A stretch of 64,000 nucleotides of DNA from Thalassia testudinum (GCA_037157565.1 JAZHRO010000003.1:71178501-71242500), one strand, 5' to 3'; counted from the stretch's first letter, positions 21,518-33,188 are shown. Made by a program: numbers and translations. Notes: generated by a model not told the origin, from the letters alone.

Positions 21518-22420
21518 AGCAAGCTGCCTTTCACAAAAAAGGACTGGGGCACATCACTTATCTCAATTGTCATAACTGACACCATTTTTCATGCCCCTCT
21601 CGACTTTGGTACCTCTAGTAATCTCATCCCCCCTGTCTTATTTGAGGAATTTTGATTCAGTGATTTAAAACCTACGAAGGTTCAATTTCAATTGGAAGAT
21701 CGATCTACCATTCAACTGCGGGGAGTTGTTGAGGATAGTATTATCAAGGTCAGAAATTGTCTATTTCCGATAAATTTTTTGGTCCTTGACATAGAGGTAC
21801 CAAAGGCTCTCATTAATGCCATCCTTGGAAGACCTTTTCTGATTATGGCAGCCGCTAATATCAATTCTCATTCTGCGAAAATGAATATAAGTTGCAGTAA
21901 CCAGACCTTCTCATTAGATTTATTTCAAGCTTCCAAGAGGTCCATTGATCACAAAATTTTTGAAGACACCGATAATAAAATGGAAGCAATTTTTGAAATG
22001 TCTATGTTGATCCAATCTCATTCATCTTTGACCACTATTGATCTAGATTTTAATAATTCTTATTCTAAGGATAGTTATGTGCTCCAAGACTTTCCAGATC
22101 GACTAAGGTTTAACTTTCCCCCTTTTCATCTTCCTGAAATATCCACACTAACTTCACCCACCCTACATCTCATTGACTCCATTCACCATCCCTTTCCATT
22201 GGACCTATCACTCGACCTACTAGAATCTGGCAATTTACAAGCACTTAAACCATGGCCAGATCCGGGTCATTTTTCCATTTCACTATTTTATTTTGATCCC
22301 TTTATCTTTACCACTCATCTTTTTAGGGATCTTGAGGAAGACACTTTTATTGCGGGCATCCAAGTGTCCAATTATTTACATGATTTTACGTCTTCCGTGC
22401 ATACCTTCACGCCCGGCTGA
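21518..22420 (+). pseudogene. E5 aspartic protease domain and unknown C-terminal tail
   Basis: Same frame as the Gag-like part after a TAG at 21515; one further stop at about 21653. The active-site motif reads LDFGTS with Asp at 21602-21604, followed by VQFQLEDRSTIQLRGVVED and ILGRPFLIMAAANI, the typical protease core. From about 21960 the tail has no RT similarity: it is Asp/Leu/Phe-rich (SLDLLESGNLQAL, FSISLFYFDPFIF) and closes at TGA 22418-22420. In pol-bearing relatives this point leads into the RT. The tail may be the remains of the protease-RT linker or a new end. Confidence 0.7.
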
Positions 22421-22556
22421 ATGGCGTAAAAGATAGCACTGGATCAGAGGTAACCCATCATTTTTTCTTGCTTTCCCTTTTTCTTCTTTTTCCAGGTTTT
22501 GTTCATCCTAAACCCGACCGTTCTTCACTATGGTGATCCCTTTTCCCTCCTAATGT

Positions 22557-22591
22557 ATGAGGACATGGCATATCTTAAGCATGGGGGGGTT
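22557..22591 (+). other. E5 internal polypurine-like motif
   Basis: ATGAGGACATGGCATATC followed by TTAAGCATGGGGGGGT. It recurs at a comparable place in E3, E4, E6, E7 and E9, about 1.0-1.3 kb before the 3' LTR. The G-rich end resembles the true polypurine tract. Confidence 0.6.
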
Positions 22592-22844
22592 GTTTTTAAA
22601 TTTGACGATCGATTTAGGAAACCTAAAAATATGCATTATTCTTTAATTCCTACTTGCATACCCAAAAGAAAAAATGATGAAAAACTTTTTGAGGAAAAAT
22701 TTTGAAAATAGGACTAAGGTCAAAAAATTCACTTTTGGTACAATGGGATTTAATCTTTAACAAACTAAGGATGAGGGTATGGATCTGATCATTAGAATTC
22801 CATGGTCTATTTTAGACTAGATCAGATATCCTTTTCTAAAATTC

Positions 22845-22870
22845 CACCTGAACTCATGATAGTTCAGGTG
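22845..22870 (+). other. Perfect 10-bp hairpin in E5 3' region
   Basis: Arms CACCTGAACT and AGTTCAGGTG around the loop CATGAT. It lies about 290 bp after the internal polypurine motif. ACTAGATC occurs on both sides. Possible RNA structure; no counterpart of the same sequence was seen elsewhere. Confidence 0.55.
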
Positions 22871-23764
22871 ACTAGATCCTATTTTGTAATACGGAAAGTA
22901 TTTGACTTAGTTTTTGATTCAAAAACTTGCGTGTCTTGAGAAACTTCTTGTGTCAATTTTCACACACAAGCCAACACTTAAAAATAATTAAAAATTTGAA
23001 AAACTCCCTTGTTTAGACTTAGTAAAAGTCTCAAGCAGACCATTGGTTTGAGTTCCCACCATCGAGAAGGAGGAAAATACCTCCTTTGAGGATGCGATGT
23101 CAACATGTTACTGCCTCGGCGCTGCTCCATATCGATATTTCATATCTTTAGACGGAGCATTAAAGTGCATTTTAGCAGCTCAAGTGTCTTGGACGGTGCT
23201 CTACCTATAGTGTCAGAGCAAGAGCTTGAGTTTGCTTGGAGTGCCTCTTTACACCGCATCATGTTTTGGGGTTGTGAACTCCTGGGTGGTGTCATGGACA
23301 GTGCTATCCCGAAGTACTGGCGCCAGAGCCCCCTCGAGGAATGGTAACGGGAATGATGATCCCGACACATGTGTTGTAAGACTAAGCTAAAAATAAGCAT
23401 GGGGAAAAATAATAATAATAATAATAATAACACGTCCTTATAAATGTTGGCTTTTCACAAGCACAGACACAAGGTTTTAAAGGATTTTGCAAGTTGCAAA
23501 TCAGATTCATAAGCCAGAAAAATCCTAAAAACAAAAATTTCAAGTCATCTGAATTAACAAAGGGTTAATTTATGAATTTTCTGGTGGATATATTGATCCC
23601 GTTTTGTCTAATGGTTTTATCCAAAAATAAATCCTGATGTTTATCTCTGACAAATCCCGTACCTCCTGTGTTTTAATCTACCCAGGTCCCTTAATCTCTT
23701 TTTCTCCTCAAAAGTCGAAAAAATTAGACTTTCCAAAAATTCCGTTTTCCAAAAAATTAAAGTT

Positions 23765-23802
23765 TTGCTAAGAGACTAGCGAAAGATAAGCATGGGGGTG
23801 TG
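23765..23802 (+). other. E5 polypurine tract and stem-loop
   Basis: Stem TTTTGCTA / TAGCGAAA (one mismatch) followed by GATAAGCATGGGGGTG and the LTR start at 23803. Same layout as E2, E3, E4, E6, E7 and E9 despite an unrelated LTR. Confidence 0.8.
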
Positions 23803-25884
23803 ATAAACGTCAGTTTATCATCATTCTTATGCATTAAAATAAACCTAGCTCTTAGGATTTTACCCCGCAAACGGGTTTTTGGGCAACATTTAGGCATAAA
23901 TTAGGTTAGGCATGCATTGCATTTTTTTATTGTCTTTTTAATACATTTTTGTGAGTGTTAGGGATGTATAGATATACAGATCCCTAAAACCCTAGCACTC
24001 AAGAAGGCAAATGGTGAAGGAAAAGCCCAGACTAGCTAGAACTTAGCTTGATCCAGCTCACCACAGCTGGAACCTAGCTCAATTGAACTAGGGTTAGCTC
24101 ATCCCAGCTCCATTCAGCTAATCTCAGCTGAATGGCAGGTCAAGAGAGTTCATCTTAGCTCACCCTAGCTCAAGTCGGCTCAGATCCAGCTCAACTTAGC
24201 TGAGTCTAGCTCATCTCAGCTCCCACTAGTCCACAGGGAGCTCTAGCTAGCTTAACTGAGTTGACAGGAGTTCACCCCAGCTTAGATCCAGCTACATCCA
24301 GCTCCACTCAACTCCAGCCAGCTGAAGAAGAAATCATCCCAGCTTAGGAAGCTCAAGTCCAGCTCCCGGGGACTCAGCTTAGCTCAACTCAGTTGAGCTA
24401 AGCTACCTTAGCTGCCTCACCCAGTTTGATCCTCCCCGGGAGCATTAGACCCAGCTCACCTCTGCTCGTTTCAGCAGAAGCCAGCTTGCTTTAGCTTAGC
24501 TTAGTAGCTAGCAAAGAACTAGCAAGCCAAGCCAGCTAAGGTAGCTCCTTGCAGCTCTCTTCAGTAACCACCAGCTCTAGTGCAGCTTAAGATGACTACC
24601 TCAAGCTCTTCTACCTGAAAACCCTAGCTCCAAATGCCTCCAACTCTACTCCCTACTAGCTAAGCTAGCTAAGCTACTTAACTTAGCTATTCCACCTCCA
24701 TGGCACCAAAACCTACTACCCTACTACCCTACTACCTAAGCTCCAGCAAAAAGACGACCTACTCCTACTTTATTTTGGTGCCAACTATCCCTTCCATTAC
24801 CACCATACATCCACCATCAAAACCCATCTCCACCCTCCATTTTTTCCCTCAAAAATTGCCTTCTAGAAGGCATTTTTGGAGGGAAAACCAAGGCACCCCT
24901 TCATTTCCCTCCCATTTTTCCTCCAAAAATATCCAAGCACCCCTTCATTTCCCTTCAAAAAAACACTATAACCACCCCCCTTCCCATCCTATAAATACCC
25001 TACCCTACCACCACATAATTCCCATCCTCCCTTAGTATATTTTACTACCTAAACCACCTATACCTACGGCCAAGAAGAAGGAGTGGAGAAGGAGATTAAA
25101 AGGGCACATCACCAGCCCTTTTGGTGCCTTCTTCTCCCCACTCTCTTCAACTTGGGCCACTCCAAGGAGGAGGACTCTTCCACTTCAAGGAGGACGGCCA
25201 GGCAAGGGAGAAGGGCCTAGGGTGGACGTCCACCCTTGGAGAGAAGCTTAGGGCACACCCCCTTAGGTCTTGCCTTGGAGGACATCACCTTGGTGGAGCA
25301 CAGCAAGGAAGGAGCTTGAGGATTCTTTTCAAGATTGGGAGCCACCAACCTTGGAGCAAGAAGCCCTCTTCTTCACCATCTATCTAGAGGATTTGTGTTT
25401 TCTTTTCTTAATTTTTATTTTTCTAGTAGTAGAAGCATTCCTCTACTAGGCTTTTTTTTGTGAAACACTTTTCATTAATCTAGTTGCCTTCTTTGCAATT
25501 TCTTATTTGCAATTCTACTTGCTTTGTTTTTAGCATTCTTCACTCCCTCTCCCTAATTACTCTAGGCCTCCACTTGCCTAGAGTGAGCTTAGGGAGAGGT
25601 TCTACTTGCCACTTAAGAAGTAGTTCATTAAATTTGAAGTGTAAATCACCTTCCCACCACCATCTCTCATGTTGTCTTAATTCAAATAACAAAAAAAATG
25701 ATATATTGAAAAATACCAAAAAGAAAGTTGAGATTTGTATTCCAAGCAAGAGAATCAATTTTGCAAACATTTGGCCTCCTTGGACGACCCTAGATACTCT
25801 CCTATCTAGGAATATAAATTTAAGGGTTGATCGATTTTGCGCGTTACAACGACGATTTTAACAAATTGCGTGAAATCGCTATCA
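23803..25884 (+). mobile_element. E5 3' LTR
   Basis: Closely similar to 16637-18685 with small indels. Starts TGATAAAC-GTCA-GTTTATCA; TATAAATA at 24990. The ORFs 24700-25035, 25121-25387 and 25484-25861 are read-throughs of LTR sequence. Confidence 0.92.
24045..24239 (+). repeat. AGCT array with 10-11 bp spacing (3' LTR)
   Basis: Same array as in the 5' LTR, again exactly 194 bp from first to matching last tetramer. A position that is AGCA in the 5' copy is AGCT here (about 24106), filling a 20-bp gap into 10 + 10. Two other positions have decayed (AGGT, GGCT) without a change in spacing. Confidence 0.85.
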
Positions 25885-26434
25885 GCCAACAAAACTTGTT
25901 TGAAAACACCTAAAGTTGAATCCTAAAAGCTACTAAGCAAGATTTGGATCCTAAAATTCACCACATCAAAGAAATAACCTTGCTTGAAAATCACTGGTTG
26001 TGCACGCACACACAAACAAATCAAACATTAAGGGCACAACCCATATAAAGGGCCCATCACATTCCAAAGCACGTTCAAACCTAGCCCTAAATAAAATAGA
26101 GTAGATGTTGGCCTTAACAATTCGACTTGCTCTTCAGAGCCGAGAACGGGATTATTTTCAATTAGTCGGTTTCTACTGTTCAATCTGATGTCTAGCTAGG
26201 GGAGCAGAATCAAATGATCGTGGCTAGGGGTACACTAGGAACGGGAGGTGCAAGCCGAAGGAAGAACCTTCTCCCTAGTTCCTCCAAACTGGTTGGATTG
26301 AATAGACAGAAGTAGATCAAATTGTTCCTTTATCTCAAGATGTGTTTTCGGAGTTTGTAGGTCTTTAGGCTAGCCCACTTAAGGACAAGTTTGATTATTT
26401 GTATTGTAAGGCGCCTTTCTTCCTCCCACTTATC
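25885..26434 (+). other. E3 leader, part 2
   Basis: Resumes the leader cut by E5 and matches the E4 leader (about 12900-12385 read on the minus strand). It ends with the former acceptor TTGTATTGTAAGG (about 26400-26411), in which CAG has become TAAG. No gene. Confidence 0.75.
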
Positions 26435-27186
26435 ATGAATCCTTCCACATAGTACACGCATTCCCGCTCTTTCCCTCCTGTTTTAAATTATCGTCAACAT
26501 GACGATTATCTCGACTCATACTGTAATCAATCATCAGTTAGTTGGGATAACTTGGATTGGGGATACAGTTCCAGACCTCCGTGTTTAGGGTCTAACCCTA
26601 AACACTTTGATTGTGATTTCTATCCTTCTCAGAGGCACATCGATTATAGATCGTCAACCTTTCATGAACAACCTAATACGATCTACAATCAAGAAGGATA
26701 CATTGATTCTTACCCATTCTCTTATTACACTGCCTTTAGGTCATCACCACCATTTGAACAATCCGAAATGACCTATTATCAGGAACGGTGTAATAAATCT
26801 GAATTTGTTAATTCCCTACATTAATCCCAAACCCGCCCAACCCTGAACCAATTCATTTGGTTCAGGGTAACCAGGTTCAAAAAAAGGTTCTGGCTAACTT
26901 GAGGAATATCATACAATCTTTGGAAGTTCAGCCAATACCTTGCATTGAGATATTGGAGCCTCTAATTGAAATGATTGAAGATTTGAATAAGTATTTGTTG
27001 GATTGGCTCCAAGATGTTAAGGATAAGAACCCGGGTGAGTTTCTACTTGGGAAATTAGCAAAATTGAGGATGAGATTTGTGGTTGCTTTAGTTCAGTCAT
27101 AGGATGATTCCTAGGATGAACCCTCTTCAGGAGAGCCAATTTCAAAACCCGTTCAGGCACCTATTGGGGGGGACACGTGTTACGGG
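26435..27186 (+). pseudogene. E3 ORF1 (decayed copy of the unknown Tyr-rich protein)
   Basis: Clear homologue of E4 ORF1: begins MNPST at 26435, shares DWGYSS, CLGSNPKHFD, YPSQRHIDYRS, YNQEGY and MTYYQE, then LANLRNIIQSLEVQPIPC and EFLLGKLAKLRMRFVVAL. A stop follows the fifth codon, a frame change occurs near 26822, another stop lies at about 27100, and the G run before the end is seven long here (six in E4 and E7). Therefore not translatable, but it supports the extent and start of the family protein. Confidence 0.7.
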
Positions 27187-28166
27187 GCTAACTAGATTAA
27201 ATTAAAGCAACCAATTAAGGATGAACTGATTTCTTCACCTGAGATCCCTCAGCCGGGGTACGAGGAAACGTATGTCTCCATGGATCAGAAAGTGATAGAT
27301 GATTTTGTGACATACATTAATACGGATCTCGATTCTGATGGTGAAGATTTGATTTGCAAAGTCTCACACAAGTTTACAGAACATGATTTTTGTGAGACGA
27401 TTGGGCCTAAGAAATCTAAAAGATCATTTGATAGCCTAAGAACTGAGGAAACTAATCTTATTAGGGCACACATTACGGATCCAAAATCACATTTTCTGGA
27501 GGATTCAATTCAATGCCATGATTATCAGTTGCACCCCATCGAGCTTACTAATGATTCCATTTATGAGATAATTAGACCCAAATCAATTTTGATTTAGCCA
27601 CATCATTTAGACTTGGAGATTTCAGGTGGGGTGATTAACATGCAAGAGGTCTCGGAATGTAACAATCTGATTGAGGATAGGAGTTGGGAAGTTCTGATTT
27701 GGGAAGCTAACTTTGGAGCAAATAGAAGATTTAGTCGAAGGGTTCCTATTAAGCTGAAACCATCAAACCAAAACCCTTACGACATCTGTTCTGAGGATGT
27801 CCAACCCAAGCTTGCATTCATTGATTATCCTTTTGAGATTGAATTCTCTGTAACCTGACTTTTTGGTCTTGGGTTGCATCCTCATAAATTGCAAGCCCGA
27901 CCCCGCTTGCATACTGATTTTAGATTTTGGGTAAATTTTATCCAGAACCTGAGATATTCTGTATTATGAGGTATGGGTCTGCACCATAATTTGGTCCACA
28001 TCTGTGGACCTCTGTTGACTGGTTAGAGGATTCTTATGTTTATTATGATTCTGACCTGCAACTGTGAATTCCTCATTTCTCTTCTTTGTATAGTGTGCCT
28101 AGCTAAAGACACTAAATTCAGCACGTATACAGTTCCTTTTAGTTTTCATCTTAGAGCGGACCTGAC
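27187..28166 (+). pseudogene. E3 ORF2 (unknown protein, decayed)
   Basis: Frame 1 from about 27202: KQPIKDELISSPEIPQ, YVSMDQKVIDDFVTYI, then EISGGVINMQEVSE and IKLKPSNQNPYDICSED, followed by stops at 27598, 27856 and beyond. The matching hydrophobic stretch (ILMFIMILTCNCEFLISLL) lies near 28030-28090. Homologous to the E4 and E7 pieces. Function unknown. Confidence 0.45.
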
Positions 28167-28224
28167 ATTCACGTAATTCAGGTGCTTTCTATTCTATTCC
28201 ACTCTGTTTTATGTCTTTTTAATA

Positions 28225-28262
28225 CGATGAAGACATTGCATTAGATAGGCATGGGGTGGTGG
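28225..28262 (+). other. E3 internal polypurine-like motif
   Basis: GATGAAGACATTGCATT followed by AGATAGGCATGGGGTGGT. About 1.2 kb upstream of the terminal polypurine tract; counterpart in E4 at about 10535-10575 (minus strand). Confidence 0.6.
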
Positions 28263-28658
28263 ATATTCATCTCTGACTTTATTCATCAGCTCCGTAGATT
28301 TGTTTTATTTTCTTTTATTAAAAAAAAAAATTGGAATTAGGAAAGAGAACTTGTTTTTAGGAATATTTTCAATCTTAGGAAATAGTACATTATGATTTGA
28401 ACACAAAGACGCTTCAGGTCTTTGGACTTAATCTGCCCGTGTATCCACTAAAATGTGGATTTATTTTTTGAGTCCTCGCCAACCTTAATTTTATTGTAAT
28501 TTGAGTAAATAAGTTTGGGTGATAAGTACATGATTTATCAACCCACCCTCTAACTTGAGGGAATTTTGAGGTTTAAGCATCTACACACTATCTTGTCACT
28601 GACTCGTTGTTCGACGATTTTAATGGAATTTAGGTAGCTAATGAACCTTCTAGGGTGA

Positions 28659-28913
28659 TATGGCTGGCAAGTTATTGTGGGTAACAGCCCATAGGTAGGT
28701 TGTCGAGAGCCCAGTCACTGGACCTTTCTCTTTTTGCTTCCTTTAGGTAAATCATAGACCAGAGAAGCCAACTACTCAAAAAAAAAAAAAAGAAAAAAAA
28801 ATCAAAAGGAAAAGGAGAAGAGAAAAAAAGAAATAAGCCACACTTCGCCGCACGAGTATGGCTGGCAAGTTGTCGGTGGTAACAGCTCATCGACCGGTTG
28901 ACTAGAACCCAGC
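28659..28913 (+). repeat. E3 paired hairpin repeat flanking purine tract
   Basis: Copies at 28659-28712 and 28857-28913 start TATGGCTGGCAAGTT. The first contains TGGG-TAACAG-CCCA; the second contains GGTGGTAACAGCTCATCG. The insert is A/G-rich. Conserved in E4, E7 and E9. Confidence 0.65.
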
Positions 28914-29444
28914 TCAATAAATGCACTGAAAATTCCCAAAACACTTAGGAAGAAGCGGAGAAGTAGAATAAACTGGGGAGATATACACTGGATTCACCCT
29001 TGTGTTGACCACATAAAAAAAGAAAAAGTAGGGAGAAAGCTACCGGTTGTAGAGATACACCTTTAGGCAGAATTCTTTTTTAGGTCACCTAGAGGCGTAG
29101 AAATCCGAAGTCCATTTTAAATGCCGGTCAACGAGTTTATCACATTCACAATAAGATGCTTAAAACTTAGGGTTCTCATCAAATCTTGGGTGAGTTGAAT
29201 GGCAGTAGAAAGCCACTCTTAAACCATAAAACTTGAAAATCCAAAAAAATTAGAAAAGAGGAAAAAGAGAGAAAGAAAATTTTCCTTGAATAAGGAGAGG
29301 GTTTGAGGCATTCTGCATTTTGGCAGATACTCAGGCATTGTTGTGTCTTCGAAAGTTCAGATCCTAAGTAGACATTTTCTTAATGACTGAAAATAAACTC
29401 AAGCCCAAATAATCCAACCTGATTCTTTTATAAATAGCATACAG

Positions 29445-29482
29445 TTTTTGCTAGAGACTACAAAAAGATAGGCATTGGGGTA
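29445..29482 (+). other. E3 polypurine tract and stem-loop
   Basis: TTTTTGCTAG-AGA-CTACAAAAA stem (one base of the 3' arm lost relative to E4), then GATAGGCATTGGGGTA and the LTR at 29483. Confidence 0.75.
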
Positions 29483-30459
29483 TGATGTAAACACGTTTAC
29501 ACAACTTAAGATGTCTATTTATGCATGTTCTTAAGCAGAGGATTGCATTGCATGCTTTAAATATTGCATAACATTCATCATCTTGCATTTAGAGTAGTTT
29601 GAAAAAAATTGAGGTTAATTATCTTCTTTTAAGTTCTTGGACAGGGCAAACTTTTTATCGGGGCCACGGATCGAAGATCCAACCGTACAGATGTGATCAA
29701 GGAATGATTGGAGTTCAACGGCTCCAAGATCGCCCTAATCAGGCATCTGTAGCATCAGATAGAGACCATGGAACCCTAGATGATCAAGGGCCAAGATGGT
29801 GCAAATCCACACCTCAAACGACAAATCCGACCACACGGATGGATTCAGATCGCCGATCACAGCACAACAACGTGAAACTCGACTCAGTCCGACAATTGTG
29901 GCACCATCTACATCATCCAGAAGATGGACGGCCAAGATGGCGCCACATGGCACCATCTCAGCCATCCAACCGACCCTCAAGGCCGTCGCGTGCTTGATTT
30001 CATCCGTGCGACTATTTGGACGGCACAATGCAGCGGGTGAGCACCTTATCGCGAGGCGCTGGCTGATGTTCGATTCTTAACAAGCGAGCGAGCGACGCTG
30101 GCGAGCAGGCGTGGGCAAGCATCAGATTGCGATCGAACGACTGTGCGCGCCCGATAACGCCCACGCACTATTGCACGCGTGGCGGAGATGCAGCATCGTA
30201 CGCAGGCGGGCGTGCTCTGAGGAGGCGGGCGTAGCGTGATATAAGCAGTCCGATCTCGCGATCGGACGGCTGAGATTGGCTAGACATGCGCGTGCATTGA
30301 ACGCGCGAGCACGTGAGCGAGCGCATGCATGCCGCCCACTACGCCCACGTTCATACCTTTAGCAACAGTTTTATTCATCACTAAAGTTCCTGAATTAATG
30401 TTTTAAGAGTTGTAATGACCAAATTGCCCCCACTCCGTGCAACTACAAAAGGAGACTCC
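29483..30459 (+). mobile_element. E3 3' LTR, fragment 1
   Basis: Begins TGATGTAAACACG with the dyad TGTAAAC-AC-GTTTACA. U3 matches the 5' copy but the promoter dyad has decayed (about 30354-30387) and the TATA box reads TACAAAAG (30444-30451). Contains a perfect GTCCGATC-TCGC-GATCGGAC dyad near 30247-30266. Interrupted by E6 eight bases after the TATA-like site. Confidence 0.88.
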
Positions 30460-30838
30460 TGATTGCAGCGCAAAAATACACCTACAATAGTGCCTTCTTG
30501 GGCTACTTCCTAGCATTACCTATGCATTTTAGGGTTCCGTAATCGCATTTGTAAAAATACATGCATGCATGCATTTAATTGAGAGGAGGGGAGAATAAAT
30601 AAGTGGCCTTGCAATTAACATTTTTCCTCAAGTGCATCTCTTCTAATTCAGCATCTTTTTATTTTTATTTCACTTGATTTTTAAAATCTTTCCTGCAGCT
30701 GCATGCATCTTCTTCTGCTCCTCGCGCCATGCTTCCCTGCAGTAGCCCTCTCCCTGCCAGCCGTAGCAACCCACTCCTTGCCACTCCATGCACAAGCCAT
30801 GCACAGCCAGGGCATGGCTGTACATGGCTTTCTTCTTC

Positions 30839-30846
30839 TATAAAAA
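30839..30846 (+). promoter_or_regulatory. TATA box of E6 5' LTR
   Basis: TATAAAAA in the context CTTCTTC...GACCACGAC. Identical in the 3' LTR at 38768-38775. Confidence 0.65.
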
Positions 30847-31975
30847 GACCACGACTTCTCCTTCATTAGCAGCCTGGTCCAACGCTAAAAACCCAGCACT
30901 TCTCCTTCCAGGCCACCACCCTCTCTTCCATCTCCCTCCATACGTCGGCCATCATCCTCTGAGGAGACACCCGGCGAATAGGAGTCTTCACTGTGGTGAG
31001 CACCCACCACCGTGAAACCACCACCCCTAGCTCTTCAAAGAGCCAGTGGGTGTGGTGGCCTTCTTCACTATTTTCACCTTCCACGCCATTCCAGCCATTG
31101 GAGCGGTAGCTTCAAGCTTTGAAGCTCAAGCTCCGCATGTAGCGGCAAGGGCAGTAGCAGCACTCAGCAGCCGCTGCCCCACTCCTTTCCGCGTAAGCCT
31201 ACAGGCTGCCTTCGCCTTTCCTCGCACACCTACAAGCGCCTCTGCCTTCGCTTCTTCGCTTTATCGCGCTCTCTCTTCCACCTGCAGCCGGCCACCGTAC
31301 GTCACTGCAGCGGCTGGCCAAGCACCCCAGCAGCACTCGCATCACCCCCGCCTTCCCCCACGCATGCCAACTCCCTCTCCGCGCGCTCTGTCGCAAGCTT
31401 CTCCACGACTACAACCTACTGGCGCAAGCCTTCTTCCTCGTGCACCAGCCACAAGCTGGCTGCACTCACACCATCTGCAGCTCCCGGTTGCGTGGTGCGG
31501 CTTTACACTGTAGCCACTGTTCATGCTAGTCTGCGCGACACTGTGGCTACAGTGGGGTGATCGGTGATCTTCTCACTTAACTGGTCACCCGGCGTGCCGC
31601 TACCGCCCATCGCCCGCGCGCGCGTGCAGTCCCACACCCACTCCAGCGCCCACCACAGCATCTGCGAACGCCTGCTCCCAGCGCCCACGTCTGCCAACCT
31701 GCACTAGACTCTTCACGCAGCGCAATGCACTGCGGTCTTCTCTCCATGCCCTCACCCTCCAGCGTGTGCTTGTCTACGTGCATGCATGCCTGCACGTGAG
31801 CTTGAACCATCAGACGACGCACTAGGCTCGCGGATGACTTATCCCGCCACTTCTTCACAGCAGCGCCCTCTCTCTCGTTCTTTCTCTCTCTCTCACAACA
31901 CTCTCCCACTCTCTTCATCGACACTTACACACACATACACTCACACTTCCACACACACACACACCTATACTCTAT

Positions 31976-32570
31976 TATATACATATATATATGTACGTAT
32001 ACTTATATATATTGATATATATTTACATATATTTATATACATATATATATATACATATATATATACATACATATATATATACATATACTTAAATATATAT
32101 ACATTAGTATTTATATAACTAAGTATTAGTATACATATATATATATACATATATCTATATACTTATATATATACATATGTACCTACATATATACATATAC
32201 TTATATACATATATATATATATATTTATACATATATCTATACAAATATTAGTACTTATCTAAATATGTATTAGACTATATACACAGATATATATATGTAT
32301 ACATCTATATACTTATATATATATATACATATATACACACATATACTTATACGTACATATATATACACATACTTATACATATATATATATATATATATAC
32401 ATATCTAGCTACATATACCTATATATACATATATTATAATATATATATACATATATATATATATACATCTATATACTATTATATACATACATACATATAT
32501 ATATATATTTATGTAACCATATATACATATAGATATATTTACATGTATACATATATATATAGTTTCACAT
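31976..32570 (+). repeat. TA/CATA microsatellite tract in E6 5' LTR
   Basis: About 600 bp of degenerate (TA)n, TATATAC and ACATATA units, preceded by CA and CT repeats. All ORFs called within it are artefacts of the repeat. The matching tract in the 3' LTR is longer. Confidence 0.9.
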
Positions 32571-33188
32571 TATTTACCATATGTGGTATCGCAGGAATAT
32601 CTGCACCAGTTGCTGATATTCCTGATACACCCATACAAAAAGTGTGTTCGCATTCATCTTCCACCATCCATCCTACACCTTACACGCGGTACTTCATCCT
32701 GTTGGTTGCGTCTTTCCAAACGATGATCGACTCGACACCGTGCTACACTCCATCTCCGCCTCCACCCCCACCCCTTTATACATATATACTTTATACATAT
32801 ATATCTATACTATATTTACTCTATTTCTATTTCTCTTTCTTGCCAAAAAAAAGATAAAAAAATATATAAAAGAGAAAAGATACTCCTTACTTACAGGTAC
32901 TCTGTCTTGCGAATAGCAACACCCGTTTTGGAACCCTGTTTTGGCTCAAAGCCAAGAACTTAATTTTGAGGGTGTGCCTCAAGGACAAAGATTACCAGAA
33001 AAAAATGTACATAAACAAACACAAAAAACACAATAAACGAATGGAAGAGATTCGTTGTAGGAAAAGCGAAGAAACTTGACTTGTAACCCCACTTCCCTGA
33101 GTTCGACCCTGGGCCTAAAAGTGACCAAGATAAAATCAAGTAGGCTAGGTAAGAAAAAGAAAATATTTTGTAAAGAGATGGTTAGGTA

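Larger units (their letters stand above)
22421..23764 (+). other. E5 3' untranslated region
   Basis: Non-coding. Contains the internal polypurine-like motif (22557-22591), a perfect hairpin (22845-22870) and a short (AAT)n run at 23408-23430. ORFs 22499-22705 and 23105-23347 have no recognised domain and look fortuitous. Confidence 0.6.
16637..25884 (+). mobile_element. E5: LTR retrotransposon with Gag-like part and protease but no RT or integrase
   Basis: 9,248 bp, with LTRs 16637-18685 (2,049 bp) and 23803-25884 (2,082 bp), inserted in the E3 leader. The flanks are GCCTG and GCCAA, an imperfect duplication. The LTRs begin TGATAAAC and end TATCA. Order: 5' LTR, PBS 18691, 1.7-kb leader, Gag-like frame, protease, about 1.3 kb of 3' region, polypurine tract, 3' LTR. 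RT, RNase H and integrase motifs are absent throughout. Confidence 0.93.
28167..29444 (+). other. E3 structured 3' untranslated region
   Basis: Non-coding, in the same order as in E4: internal polypurine motif (28225-28262), GATAAGT-type dyad (28515-28548), repeat copy 1 (28659-28712), A/G-rich tract (about 28775-28835), repeat copy 2 (28857-28913), then a region with GTGTTGACC and GTAGGGAGAAAGCTACCGG near 29000-29045. The minus-strand ORF 28672-28944 is a shadow. Confidence 0.65.
30460..33187 (+). mobile_element. E6 5' LTR (3' end deleted)
   Basis: Matches the 3' LTR up to GATGGTTAGGT, then breaks into pol. Contains TATAAAAA at 30839, a GC-rich stretch with several open frames (30788-31924, either strand), a CT/CA-rich tract (31860-31975), the TA-rich microsatellite, and an A-rich end. 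A 155-codon GTG-started frame at 31046-31513 also exists in the 3' LTR. Confidence 0.88.

Noticed and set aside
27150..27200. Programmed -1 frameshift at the G run between ORF1 and ORF2
   Set aside because: The run is six G in E4 and E7 and seven in E3, but in E4 the codon phase does not fit the usual slippery heptamer, and the -1 frame meets a TAG shortly after in all three copies.
30788..32150. Many ORFs on both strands in the GC-rich and TA-rich parts of the E6 LTR
   Set aside because: They follow repeat composition (CT, CA and TATATAC runs) and lie within LTR sequence. Only one frame shared by both LTRs is kept, as a weak finding.
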